Assembly (NCBI GenBank): GCA_905250125.1
Contig: CAJNOL010000633.1
Span: 52,755 to 116,754, forward strand
DNA from: Rotaria sordida
Taxonomy: Eukaryota > Rotifera > Eurotatoria > Philodinida > Philodinidae
Length of the DNA stretch: 64,000 nt
Reading direction: 5' to 3'
Within the stretch, counting starts at the first letter, position 1; every line of letters starts with the position of its first letter. The position numbers were made by a program, and so were the translations under genes. A model generated the notes under the pieces. That model searched no databases. It saw only the letters and a program-made list of their open reading frames with translations, and was not told the DNA's origin. Positions 53,676 through 64,000 of this stretch are shown one piece after another.

Positions 53676-56600
53676 TCATATAACTGTGAACAATCCACTA
53701 GCAACTTGTGCTGCATCTGATAGAGATTGTGAAACCTAAATTATATTTAATAGAACCTTTTTTGTTTTTAATGTAACATAACAAGCAGAATTATTACCGA
53801 ATTTCGAGTAGTACTCATTGTTTCAAAATCATCTAAATGTCGTTCTAGAAATTTCATTGTTTCTATTTTATTTGGTGATTGATCTTTAAGCATATAAATT
53901 TCTGCACTACGATATATAGTAGCAATTGATATTCGTTTTGTATACCATTTTATCTATTTCAAAAAAAGAAACAAAATGAATATAAGTTTTTTTTTTTTCT
54001 TTTATTACTTACATCAGTTGATATATCATCAATACCTAGCCAAGCTTGATTGGCTAAATCTAGTAAACTTTTCCAAGCACGTTGTGTATTTGGTGGTAAA
54101 CCTTTTTGAGATAATGCCTGTTAAAAAAATATGATTTTAAAATATAGAATAAAAATTTTGAATATATTAGAAGATTTTTCTAATAAAGAATCCCTAGCAC
54201 GAATGTCTTAACATAACATATTCATTCATTTATTTTTTTGGTCACTTAAAGACAAGTTGTTAAAACTAAAAGCAATGTGTTAGATAAAAAATTCTTTTGG
54301 TAGATATAAAGCAAAATAGTAGTTTTGGTGCAATTCTTAGTTTATATCTTTGAATAGCTTCAAGTCAATATTATTGTAAGCAAAATCTGATTTGTGCATT
54401 TCCACTAAAAAGTTAGTTTCTGTGAAAATCGGTATTGATAAAAAAAATTACTATTTTTAAAAATGCAAAAGTACATAACACATTTTATAGAGCAAACAAA
54501 GCTGAGATATTAAAAACTGTTTTGCATTTTGAATTTAATAGATTTTAATCGAAATTCGAAATTGATTGAAATAGTATTTTTTATTGAAATAATTTGATGA
54601 TACTTATCCAATCCTATCTTACAATGTAATTTTGAACAGACATTCGGAAAGAGCGAAAAAGATCTCGTTCTAACTAACTGTTTCCAGATGTAAGCAATTG
54701 TCTTCGAGTGGTCGAAAAATGAGTAAATATTTGGTACAAAAAAATACTTTCGCGGTATAGGTTACAAGCAAGACTGACTCGAGCGAAGTGGATTACTATT
54801 TCAACCTTGAAAAATTCTCGTTTTTCTCCAGCGGAGTTCTAGTGTTATAAACGTTCAACCTCGCCCTCAAATCCGATTAATTTTAGCAAAAATCTTCCAA
54901 TAAGCATCCTGATTCATCGACCCTCGCACAGCCCTGGTAATCAATTTTACATATTCTAATTATAGTCCTTTGATCTCAAATTCAAATTGAGGAATAATTT
55001 ATTTAATGACTTCTTGTGAAACGAATTTTTACTATTTTACTACCATGCTTGTATGTTCACTAGAAGTCATTATAGACTATATAATATATTACTAAAAGAT
55101 CATGTAAATGGATTTATAAAAAGTTCGAAAGAAAATGTATGTGCAAAAAAGTGTGACATAAGTTTTTCAAATTTTCAAAACACGAATTTATACAGAAACA
55201 TAATATTTTTAATATCTATCAAACACTCTAATCACCAAGTCCAAAAGAACTATCCCCAATATTTGTGTTTAATAAAAGTTAGTAAATATTAGCATCTTTG
55301 ACTAATACAATACATATGATATTCGTCATGCTATATAATAAGTAACAATATAAGAAATACGTCATAGTGATATAAAAAAATCAAGGTAAGACATATGTTA
55401 CGTATGTATAAAATGAGTCATCACATTTATTTGTTAATAGTTGTTGCTTTTTAAAAATAGAGTTAATTGTAACAAGTCATGGCCTCTATATGATCATAGC
55501 CAAATATACATTATTGCATACAATAAAAATAGCAAAGAACAAGAAAAAAAAACATATCAAAATTTTAGACCAAAAGACTATAATTATGTTATATTGTTTG
55601 TTATAAAATCTATCCAAACAAAATGCTGTTATTTACAAATTATTAGTATTAAAACACTTCTCAGATAACTACTCTTATAATAATTATTCCTACGATATTT
55701 CTTTCTTCACCTATGCTTTATTAGAACTTCTAGGAATCAAAAACTAATTAAATGCATACTAAAATTAGAACTTGTTTTCCTTATATTTAAGAAAAAAAAT
55801 AATAAATCTCAAAAATAATCATACCTGTTCCCAAATATCAGCATAGGGTATAACAAGGTTCAATCGATATTTCAATCCTTCAATAAGTAGACGAATTCCT
55901 TCAATATGTTCTCTATTAATAAAAAAAAATAATAAAAAACAAAAACATCAACTATGATATTTTTCATTCAATTACTTATTAGCCAATTCGTTCATATAAG
56001 CTGTCATTTTAGCATTGGAATCACGCATAAAATATTCTACAAGATCATAACCATTATAAAATAAACCTTCTGCTGTTTTAGGTTGATTACATTTCTTCAT
56101 GCCTAATTTCAATAACAAAACTGATATATATATATATATATAAAAGAACAAACCAGCATGAATTGCTGCCATTGTCCATCCTTTTTCATGAACATAGTTA
56201 AGAGATTCATGTAATATATGATTGCGTATTTCAATTTTATGTTGGATGAGAATTTCATTAGAATCACTATTAAAACAAAAATACATTTTTGAATTTTGTA
56301 TTTTAAATGTAAGAAAAAAAAAGGAAAACTAATCGAAAATTTTTTGAAATAGTATGTGGAAATAATAGAAATGTATAGCAAAGAATACAAATTTTACTCT
56401 AAAAAAATAAAGAAATTCATTTTACTTGCCTTGTATTACTTTTGTCTTTTATATAAAATAAATCTTCTTTTGGATGATTTATTGTTTCATATTTAATTTT
56501 ATTATTTTGTAATGATAATGGTATAAGTGAATGAAAACCAACAGCTATGGAAAATGAATCTGAATAAATATTAGTGGAAAATATTTTTGGTACAAAAACA

Positions 56601-57298
56601 GTTTCTGTTGTTGTTGTTGATGATGATGATGTTAAAGGTATATTATTTGGTGTAGATTGTTCAAAAGCTGAAACAACAGCTGCTTCAGCTAATTGTACTG
56701 GTGTAATATCTGATTGTGAAGTACATGTTTTAAATGGATCTAATTCATCTTGTATAGTATAAATTTTAGTTTCATAAATATTCTTACCATCTTTCATAAA
56801 TGGTGAAATGAATGTTGTTGAAGTATTATCACGAAGGGAAGAAATATGTATGTCATATGAAGGTCGTGTTGACCTGAAAATTATTTTAAAATGATGATAT
56901 CATATATAATAGGAAATTTTTATTTTGAAGATATGTATATATATTTTTTAATTAACTCACCAAATATTTTCATTATTTGTTATTGTTGTACTATGTTTAA
57001 TAGTTTCTGATGGTTGTTGACCTTTGAGATCATTTGATGTATGTATTTGTTGTTGGACTGTTGATGATTTATAAAGATTTGTACGAACATTAACTTTATT
57101 AATCTTTTTTGGACTATTATTTTTAGTTGTTATATATCGTTTAAATATTAAATTATTTACATTATTAAATAATAAATTTTCTTCTACAGATAATAATTTA
57201 TAATTAACATCAATAACTCGACATAATGGAGATTTTCGACCTAAAAAATTACGTATATAATTCAATAGTGTTTTGTTTTTTGTAGTAAATAATACAAA
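53676..57298 (-). CDS. COQ9: Ubiquinone biosynthesis protein COQ9
   Basis: Lipid-binding mitochondrial protein that supports COQ7 in coenzyme Q synthesis. Exons (minus): about 57298-56961, 56873-56430, 56266-56154, 56120-55976, 55912-55825, 54117-54013, 53953-53798, 53735-53676. The conserved half reads HILHESLNYVHEKGWTMAAI, GLFYNGYDLVEYFMRDSNAK, EGLKYRLNLVIPYADIWEQA, DISTDIKWYTKRISIATIYR, SAEIYMLKDQSPNKIETMKF, LERHLDDF, matching the COQ9 TetR-like fold. About 250 N-terminal residues are low complexity (Ser/Thr/Asn), much longer than the usual leader (human total 318 aa). The first ATG is not located: the open frame begins behind a possible acceptor (tatttgcag) at 57299. The exon 2/3 intron uses a GC donor (aag|gcaagt). 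Intron 5 is 1707 nt. Confidence 0.9.
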
Positions 57299-57691
57299 CT
57301 GCAAATATATATTAGTTGTTGCATTGATTTAGTAAAATATGTTATTTAAGTAAAAAAATAAAAATCACATATGTTCCATACAGTCGATTAACATTTATGT
57401 CGCTATGATCAATGTAAATATAATGATATAAATGTTTGAAATATATTTCTTCTAACGAATTGAATATTGAATCTTTATAATTCTAAAAAAAATATTTGAA
57501 TATATTTTTCATAGATTTAAAAATATTTTTATCGAATTTGTTTTTTATTGGTAAATGAAAATAACCACTTAAAAAGATAAAAGTGTGTGTGTTTTTTTTG
57601 ACACGTATTCTTATCTTCTTAGTTTATCTCGATTGTTTAATTTAGTTGAGAGTATTCAACAATAATATTTTTACTTAACAAAAAATTTTTC
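57299..57691. other. Divergent spacer, COQ9 / PX gene
   Basis: This 390-bp stretch lies between oppositely oriented genes. It may contain a small COQ9 first exon on the minus strand (an ATG-containing stretch at 57370-57395 ends in a possible gt donor, but the phase does not fit) and both promoters. Nothing else seen. Confidence 0.35.
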
Positions 57692-60600
57692 ATGGCATCA
57701 ATAACAAAAGACAATGAATTACGTTCATTTGATGTACCTGAAATAGCACGTCATCCTAGTGGTCATACCATTTATAAAATTGTTTTGCAAATTACACCAA
57801 AAGAATTTACTGAAAATAGTTATCAAGTGCGTTTATATATCTTTTACGAATTTATTTTTTTGTGGTTATTGTATAATCTGAAGTAGGATCTATCTACTAA
57901 ATACATTTTGGAATATAAAAATTATCTTTAAACGTTAAAAAATCAAATTTACATAGCGAAAATAACAAATCGTATTTTTCATGAAAAAAAGTGCAGAAAC
58001 GCTCCGTAGGTTCGATCGAGTTGAAAGTTTTTTCACGTATACTATACATTGTTTGGATTGGAAATTTTTCTTGTTTCAAAAACAAAAAAAACGTGCATTC
58101 TTTAAAGTTACTCACCCCTCAAACAGTATTTAGTGTCTGTAAAAAACTTTTTAGCTCGATCGAACATAGCATCTCGGAGAATGTGCGGTGGAGAGTCATT
58201 GTGATCTCAGTATCTCATCGAGGGCAGCATCCGAGAACTTTGAGTGGCTGACAATATTTGTTCTACTAGTTAAGATCTACTTGTCGTGAAAATTTCGAAG
58301 TTTTCTAATGAGTCGTTCTCCAACAACCCGAAAACTGGATGCGGTGCTCTTAATCATATTATGGTAACCTCCTCTCAAAAAATTGATCTTGGCACAGATG
58401 CAATCAAATCATATGAAATTTTCGGGAGATCTTCATTCTATATACTCATTTTTTTTTTGTTCGAAACAACATGTCAGGGTGTAGGGTATGACAAAGCTCT
58501 TACTTTTTACCTGAAGAAATATTCAATGTCTCGACAAATGGTGCTCGAATTATAAAATGTAATAGTAAGAAAGCTTAATTCAAAACAGACACCTTGTCAT
58601 GCTCTTTCAAACAAAAGAAAAGCAATCGACTACAATGAAGCTTCTTCGAGTATTGTCGGATGCGCGATGAAAATGAATGGAGAAAAAAACAGAAAAGAAA
58701 TAATATCAGCTTTTTCTAAAAATATCATATTTTACAGACAGATGGTAGTAACAATCATCAGAAATATTGTCACAGAAGGAAATATCGAATGAAAATATCA
58801 AGTATCGGGCTGTCTTTCCATGCATTGACCTTAAATGTCATTTTGTTTTGTTGTTTTTTTTGAGAGGTTAGAATGACCTTGACAAAAAACAATATTCGTG
58901 ACTAACTTTACCATTAGTTTTGTTGAATCTTTGCTAAACATAGATTAATCTTAAGCCTTTACTGATTTACTTATGAGTGGAAGAAAAAAATGATTAAATA
59001 TTTTATTTCATGACTTGTAATAAAAATTAGATATAGATGATTATTTGTAATTAAATATACAAAATTTTTTAGTAATAAATGTAAAGAATAAATTTTTTTG
59101 TTTTTTAGTTAGTCTATTGGAAACGTTATTCTGACATTCGAAAATTATACGATATTCTTCATCGTTATCATCAAGCTATTCTTCGTCCAGAGAAATTTCC
59201 AAATTTTCCTAATAAATCATCATATATGGGTATTTATATATGTTAGCGTTCAAACTGAGCCTATGTCTGATCTCGAATTGCCCTCGACAAATCTTGGATT
59301 CGAAATTAGATGCGTCAAATATGATGGAAATTTAGGTTGAAATTTGAATTGATCTGCAGATTGCTGTCAGATTTGGATTTTTATTAATGAAGTAATGACA
59401 TTTCAATTTATATAACCATTACTGTTCTAGTCTTTACTTAATTCATTCATTGATGATTGTACGAATTGAAATGTCATAGCTTTATCACTAAGAATCTGAA
59501 TCAGACAGCGATCGGCAGACTAATTCGAGTTTTTAGCGTTAATTTCCATCTCAATGAAAGTATTCAATCTCAGATTCAAGATTTGCCTAGATCAATCTGT
59601 TGAGATAACATTTTCAACTAGATATGAAAAACATCAAAAGGAGAAGTTCGCTTAGACCTTCTGATACGAGCTCTAGACATTTCACTAGAATTTTCGCCTG
59701 TAGTTTAGTATATACCAACAAATCGAATGAAGATATTTTCCCCATAGACAAGCTTGTTTACTGGTAGAATGCTCTGAAAATTTCAGCTCAAAAGGCTATT
59801 TCCTTTCCGAAATACGAAAGTCTCAAAAATCACTCATGTTACACGAAAGATGTTAGAATTTTCTGTTTGTTATTACTGTAATATCTCAGGAAGAAAATAT
59901 TCTTTTGAGCTAAAATTTTTAGAGTATTCTACTAGCAAATAAACTTATCTATTGGCAAAATCTCAGGTCGAAATATCGTCATTCGATTTGTTAGCATGTA
60001 CCAAGTTAGAGGCTAAAATGCCAGTAACTCTGAACGGAAGATCTAAGAGAACTTATCCTTTTGAGGTTTTTTATAATATCTTACTGAAGTCTATCTTATG
60101 CACACAGAGTCCAAATTCAAAAGCAATTGATCAGTTGAAAACGTGTTTTTTCTCGTGAGACTAACTGTACTTTCAGTTTGAACGCTAACATATATAAAAC
60201 ACATATTATGCATTCATATAATATTTTTAGAACGTTTTAATCCGACTATTGTTGAAGAACGACGTTTAGCTACGAAAGAATTTCTTAATTTTGCTTTAAA
60301 ATATTTATATTTATATACACATGATGCTTATATAAATTTTTTTAAGGTAATAATAAAAATAATTAATCGTTTGTTTTTTGTTTTTTTTTTATTAACTATC
60401 AATAATGATACAGTTTAGAATGGTGAAAAAATTGTATTACCTGATGTTGAAGCAGATACATTAAAACCAGAATCAGTTATAACACAACAATCACAAGTAT
60501 CGATTCCAATTTCACCTACACCTATGCCATCAATTTCAATAAATAAAAATAAAGATGAACTTTTATTAAATGTTGATGAAGATGAAGAAAGTGAACATGC

Positions 60601-60800
60601 AAATAATCCATCTACTAGAATACTTGATGAACTCAATGATCTTCAATTTGAACATGATGATACAAATAAAGATGATTTGAAAGTAATTCAAGTTGAACCA
60701 ACAGGTAAGAGAATATGTTTGTAAATTATTGATTTAAGATTTATTTTATTTAGATCTCATATCATCACCATCAAATACAAATAATAAGGATTCATCTTAA
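57692..60800 (+). CDS. PX-domain phosphoinositide-binding protein
   Basis: Exons 57692-57826, 59109-59229, 60231-60346, 60419-60704 and 60754-60800 give 234 aa. The PX domain covers about residues 10-130: GHTIYKIVLQITPKEFTENS, YQLVYWKRYSDIRKLYDILH with the RYS(D/F) phosphoinositide-contact motif, the Pro-rich loop FPNFPNKSSYMERF, and VEERRLATKEFLNFALKYLY. The order 'VYWKRYSD...RF(N/D)xTxVEERR' is closest to PX domains of the SNX15/RPS6KC1 group, but no MIT or kinase domain follows, only an acidic, Ser/Pro-rich tail. It is therefore probably an endosomal membrane-binding protein of reduced architecture. Introns 1 (1282 nt) and 2 (1001 nt) are swollen by inserted DNA; introns 3 and 4 are 72 and 49 nt. 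Confidence 0.85.
59241..60190. mobile_element. 950-bp MITE with perfect TIRs and two internal foldbacks
   Basis: The ends are an 18-bp perfect inverted repeat (TGTTAGCGTTCAAACTGA) flanked on both sides by tatata. Inside lie two separate palindromes. The first, about 59270-59605: gacaaatcttggattcg ... gacatttcaattt against the reverse complement gcaaatcttgaatctgag ... gacatttcaattcg. The second, about 59640-60065: cgcttagaccttctgatacg ... ggtagaatgctctgaaaatt against ctcttagatcttccgttcag ... agtagaatactctaaaaatt. No transposase. It sits in PX-gene intron 2, which would be about 50 nt without it. The ORF at 59952-60158 lies in one arm and is not a gene. Confidence 0.88.
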
Positions 60801-61519
60801 TAAGAATTTGATTATTTTATGTTTATTATACAAGAAAAAAAAACAAGTGATTTATATTTTTAATATATTCAATGTTTTTGATTATCAATTCATTTATTCT
60901 TAATTTGACAATGAAGATCATGAAATCTTAAACTATATCTCTCGATCGAAGGATACTTATAATAAGACTGATTGATTTCAAATTGAATCACTAATAACAT
61001 TTGCTGAAGGTTTCAACAATCTTTTAGATTTTTCATTCAAATTTACGATAGTTGTCAATGGCAAACCGGATTTTGACAATTTGCCCAATTTCTAATGGGA
61101 AATTAGACAAATTATCGAAATTATAGAGTTTCATTGATATCCTCGCTTCATTCTACTATAGCTCGTTGATAAACCATAATTTCGACAATCTATTTTATTG
61201 TAAAGATTCCAGTGAAAATTGAACAAATTGTTGAATTTTACATGACGAAATTCCATAGAACCTACATAATGGACTAATCGAACTTTGAATTATTACAAAC
61301 GTATTCATTTATAAATACTGAAATATATAATAGAAAAGTTTAAGACATATTTTAAGATTCGTGAGGCTTCATTTATAAACCTATGTTTTATAATTTGAAA
61401 TCAAAAAGTGAATCTTTGTCATAAGTCATTATCTTCTTTTGTTTATTCTATTAACTTGTTATTAAATTAATTATTCGACATTATCAATTTTAGCATCATA
61501 TATTCTGTAAACAAGTTAT
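60801..61519. other. Intergenic, PX gene 3' flank
   Basis: AT-rich with A-runs soon after the stop (aagaaaaaaaaacaag). No coding sequence, RNA gene or clear repeat identified. A short imperfect palindrome around 61080 (aatttgcccaatttctaatg / ggaaattagacaaatt) is the only structure noted. Confidence 0.4.
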
Positions 61520-62170
61520 CTAACGAGGGAAGTCTCCCTATGAATAAATTACTTTTGAGTCAAGACTACGTGTATTATGTAGAACCAAATGAACTATGAA
61601 TATCCTGAACAAAATTCAGGTCCTTAGCTTATTGCTACTCAGATATTACACTTTTATAGTAATTTTTTAAATGAATGCCTTGATACCTTACAACAACACT
61701 AGGACAATTGATTTCCGAATTTTGACTTGAAATTTTACATAAAGATAGACCTTGATGAGAGTAGTTTATTGCAAATATTTCAGATGTTGTCGTTATTCGT
61801 ATCTTAAAATACAGCTATGATAGAAGCGTATCTTTTACATCACTCATATATAACAGTAGATTCGATGTTCCTATTTCAGGTTAGAAGTAAATCAAAAAAA
61901 TTTGAAACATTTACAATAATCAATTCTCATCCAGGTCTACTTTTGTACAAAGTTTCAAGTCAAAATTTTAAAATCAGTTTTCCTGGTTTTTCAGAGGAAG
62001 ACTATGGCATTCATTCAAAAACTATTATAAATTTACAGTTTCTATGCAACGATGAGCTAAAAACTCGATGCCGTTTTAGAATAGTCATAACTCGTTTGTA
62101 TCTATATAATGCATATAGTGTCGATCCAAAAGTGATTTATTGGCTGGAAGACTTCCTTTGTAAGACTAGC
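61520..62170. repeat. Foldback family A, the most complete copy (about 650 bp)
   Basis: Arms of about 300 bp pair along their length: ggaagtctccctatgaataa with (reverse complement) ggaagtcttccagccaataa; cttagcttattgctac with tttagctcatcgttgc; tttttaaatgaatgcc with gtttttgaatgaatgcc; gaattttgacttgaaatttt with aaattttgacttgaaacttt; agatagaccttgatgagag with aagtagacctggatgagaa. The loop contains gtatcttttacatcactcat, also present in the 47.9-kb copy. The 144-aa ORF at 61817-62251 is read across the loop and right arm and shows no domain; I regard it as a by-product. Confidence 0.85.
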
Positions 62171-62677
62171 CTTCTAAATTTCCTACCCGATAGTGTATTA
62201 GCTACATATATCTCAGAGATATGTTGCTCAGATAATAATGCTGTAGTATGATGTATCGACATGAAACTTGGATAATAGTATCAAACATGTCTTCTTTCTG
62301 GAGCTACACTATGTTATGACTCATGAGAGAAAATATTATTCTCCAAAACTCATCAATGGTAGAAAAATATCATATATTCGACATTGTTTAATAATAATAA
62401 CAACGATGGTTTGAAAGATTTATTGTTGTTTAGCTATTAACTTAAAAACATTACACATAACTTACTGACATAAATTTTTTTTTTGTTTCATATGTAAATC
62501 TAACGAAATATCAATTTCAAATTATAAATTTAATATAAATCTTTTTCATTGATCATTAACTGGAGTCATCTACCGGTTGAAAAAGAAAAAACTATAGTGG
62601 TCATAGAATATAAGAAGACTGGTTGTTGAAAGAACCAAATATAAGAACTACCAAAGATTTTTGCTTGATAAATACTG

Positions 62678-63838
62678 ATGCAGCAAATAATAAAATCTTA
62701 CTTTCAACGACTTAAATCAATGTCACTGCGTCCAGAAATTCATTTTTCATCTGTTTTTGAACATTGTTCATTAAATAATAATTTTCAATGTTTTCAAGGA
62801 AATCCATTAAATCGTCTTAATCTTCATCGAAAATCACTTCAAGATATAGTTCAACATTCACAATCAAGATTTTTACCATTTCGTCAATTTAAAGTACTTT
62901 TTAATCAAGAAAAAAAACAACCTGTTTGGCTTACATATCAATTTTTATTTGAAAATACTAATGAACAAAAATTAACAATTGATCAATGTGAATTTGTTTT
63001 ACTTGGAATTGGTTCTCGATTACTTGCTGATCGATCATCATTTGTCACAACTACTGAACCAACAAAAATCGATAGTAAACTTCTTAGTAAATTTTTATTA
63101 GCTTCTGAACCAACTCCAGATGAATATATTTATTTCGCCTTATCAATTCCAAACAATTCGACCGATAATTTACCTGGTACTTATATGGAGCTTCGACCAT
63201 TATTATCTCAATTATCTGTAATTGATGCAGCTGTGTGTGGTCAAGGACGTGCTTTACTCGATTGGCATACATCTAATCAATATTGTGGTAAATGTGGTAC
63301 ATCGACTATTTCACTTGAAGGTGGTACACGTCGTAAATGTACTAAATGTAATCATACAATTTATCCTCGAACAGATCCTGTTATTATAACTTTGATTATT
63401 CATGCTGATAAAGAACATGTTTTACTTGGACGTAAACCTTCATTTCCTCCATTTGTATATACATGTTTAGCCGGTTTTATTGAACCAGGTGAATCTATAC
63501 CTGAAGCATGTTCACGTGAAGTTTGGGAAGAAAGTGGAATTGTTGTTGATACAAATGAAACACATTATTTCGATTCTCAACCATGGCCATTTTTAGGTGG
63601 ACAATTAATGATTGGATGTTATACATATGCTATTGATGAAACAATAACATTACACGATTCAGAATTAGAAGATTGTCGATGGTTTTCTCGTAATGAAATC
63701 GCTGATATGATACAGCGAGGTCGAAATATAAGTCTTGATAAAAATGATCAAGGTCTTCGTATTCCACCACCTATTGCTATAGCACATCAATTGATTTATA
63801 ATTGGTATTCAAGAAAAACGAATAATTTTAAAACCTGA
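62678..63838 (+). CDS. NUDT12: NUDT12-like NADH/NAD-cap pyrophosphatase, single exon
   Basis: Nudix hydrolase that cleaves NADH/NAD and deNADs RNA in family members. Single uninterrupted ORF of 386 aa. After a weakly conserved N-terminal domain comes a zinc ribbon (YCGKCGTSTISLEGGTRRKC, then TKCNHTIYPRTDPV). The Nudix box follows: GFIEPGESIPEACSREVWEE, then SGI, matching GX5EX7REUXEEXGU. The NADH-pyrophosphatase signature SQPWPFLGGQLMIGC follows the box at the normal distance (family SQPWPFPxxLM). The C-terminus IPPPIAIAHQLIYNWY resembles NUDT12 (PPSRAIAHQLIKHW). Unlike vertebrate NUDT12 it has no ankyrin repeats and no PTS1-like C-terminus (ends NNFKT). NUDT13 is the alternative. It is the only fully intronless conserved gene in the window. 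Confidence 0.9.
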   Translation: MQQIIKSYFQRLKSMSLRPEIHFSSVFEHCSLNNNFQCFQGNPLNRLNLHRKSLQDIVQHSQSRFLPFRQFKVLFNQEKKQPVWLTYQFLFENTNEQKLTIDQCEFVLLGIGSRLLADRSSFVTTTEPTKIDSKLLSKFLLASEPTPDEYIYFALSIPNNSTDNLPGTYMELRPLLSQLSVIDAAVCGQGRALLDWHTSNQYCGKCGTSTISLEGGTRRKCTKCNHTIYPRTDPVIITLIIHADKEHVLLGRKPSFPPFVYTCLAGFIEPGESIPEACSREVWEESGIVVDTNETHYFDSQPWPFLGGQLMIGCYTYAIDETITLHDSELEDCRWFSRNEIADMIQRGRNISLDKNDQGLRIPPPIAIAHQLIYNWYSRKTNNFKT

Positions 63839-64000
63839 TGAAACATTTATAAGAAAGAATGAATTGCTGCATGAAATAGAGAACTTGTTTAAAACTTATC
63901 AAAATTTTTTTTTTAAATATATAGACGGTGATTATCAATAAGATAAAAAAATCGCTGAAGTATGTGCGTCTAAAAAGTTCATGCCTTTCGATTACATCTC

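Noticed and set aside
57827..58700. ORFs of 86 and 89 aa in PX-gene intron 1
   Set aside because: No domain; GC-richer than its surroundings, probably old inserted DNA, but I could not define ends or a family.
61817..62251. 144-aa plus-strand ORF
   Set aside because: It runs across the loop and right arm of a family A foldback; the same bases pair with the left arm, and no domain is seen.

Overview
This is a eukaryotic, almost certainly animal, window. It is strongly AT-rich and uses the standard genetic code. Most introns are very short (about 45-75 nt, GT-AG), and protein genes are packed on both strands. A pentameric ligand-gated ion channel, HDAC3, a beta-1,4-galactosyltransferase, a BTB-Kelch protein and cohesin SMC3 point to Metazoa. 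The compact introns, overlapping and nested genes and many small inverted-repeat elements would suit a rotifer (for example a bdelloid), but that is inference; no marker in the window proves the lineage.

Layout, left to right. (1) 1-746, minus: 5' part of an RBM28/Nop4-type nucleolar RRM protein, cut by the window edge. (2) 1540-2160: pogo/Tigger-like DNA element with a short CENP-B-type helix-turn-helix ORF. (3) 3005-4090: foldback repeat and a tRNA-like sequence. (4) 4632-6233: CIAO2B/MIP18 (cytosolic Fe-S assembly), then a decayed coding fragment. (5) 6847-8784, minus: a pLGIC lacking the usual Cys-loop. (6) 9290-9817: mitochondrial uL14 (MRPL14). (7) 12710-19352: complete 27-exon SMC3. 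(8) 19542-22402: mitochondrial uS5 (MRPS5), 190 bp behind SMC3. (9) 23558-25055: six-unit polyubiquitin with TATA box and 5'-UTR intron. (10) 29459-32443: HDAC3. (11) 35405-38055: B4GALT-type glycosyltransferase. (12) 38409-40274: TXNL4A/Dim1 spliceosomal protein, 113 bp ahead of PUS10. (13) 40387-46890: PUS10 pseudouridine synthase, with an antisense BTB-BACK-Kelch gene inside its sixth intron. (14) 48562-53405: a WDR43/Utp5-like Utp12-domain protein without WD40 repeats, with an antisense ankyrin gene inside its third intron. (15) 53676-57298, minus: COQ9. (16) 57692-60800: PX-domain protein. (17) 62678-63838: intronless NUDT12-like NADH pyrophosphatase.

The genes are mostly housekeeping (ribosome biogenesis, mitochondrial translation, Fe-S and ubiquinone biogenesis, splicing, cohesion, chromatin) and do not form one pathway. 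Joined exons were checked for reading phase: SMC3 1221 aa, MRPS5 451, HDAC3 420, PUS10 505, Kelch 645, COQ9 about 482, pLGIC 523, B4GALT 439, TXNL4A 142, polyubiquitin 457.

The main non-coding theme is a set of long inverted-repeat (foldback/MITE-like) elements in the few long introns and in the spacers. At least five copies share one arm sequence (3.2, 39.1, 42.9, 47.8 and 61.8 kb). A 950-bp element at 59241 has perfect 18-bp terminal repeats enclosing two separate long palindromes. These insertions account for much of the length of several long introns. No prokaryotic-type system, CRISPR array or rRNA gene is present.
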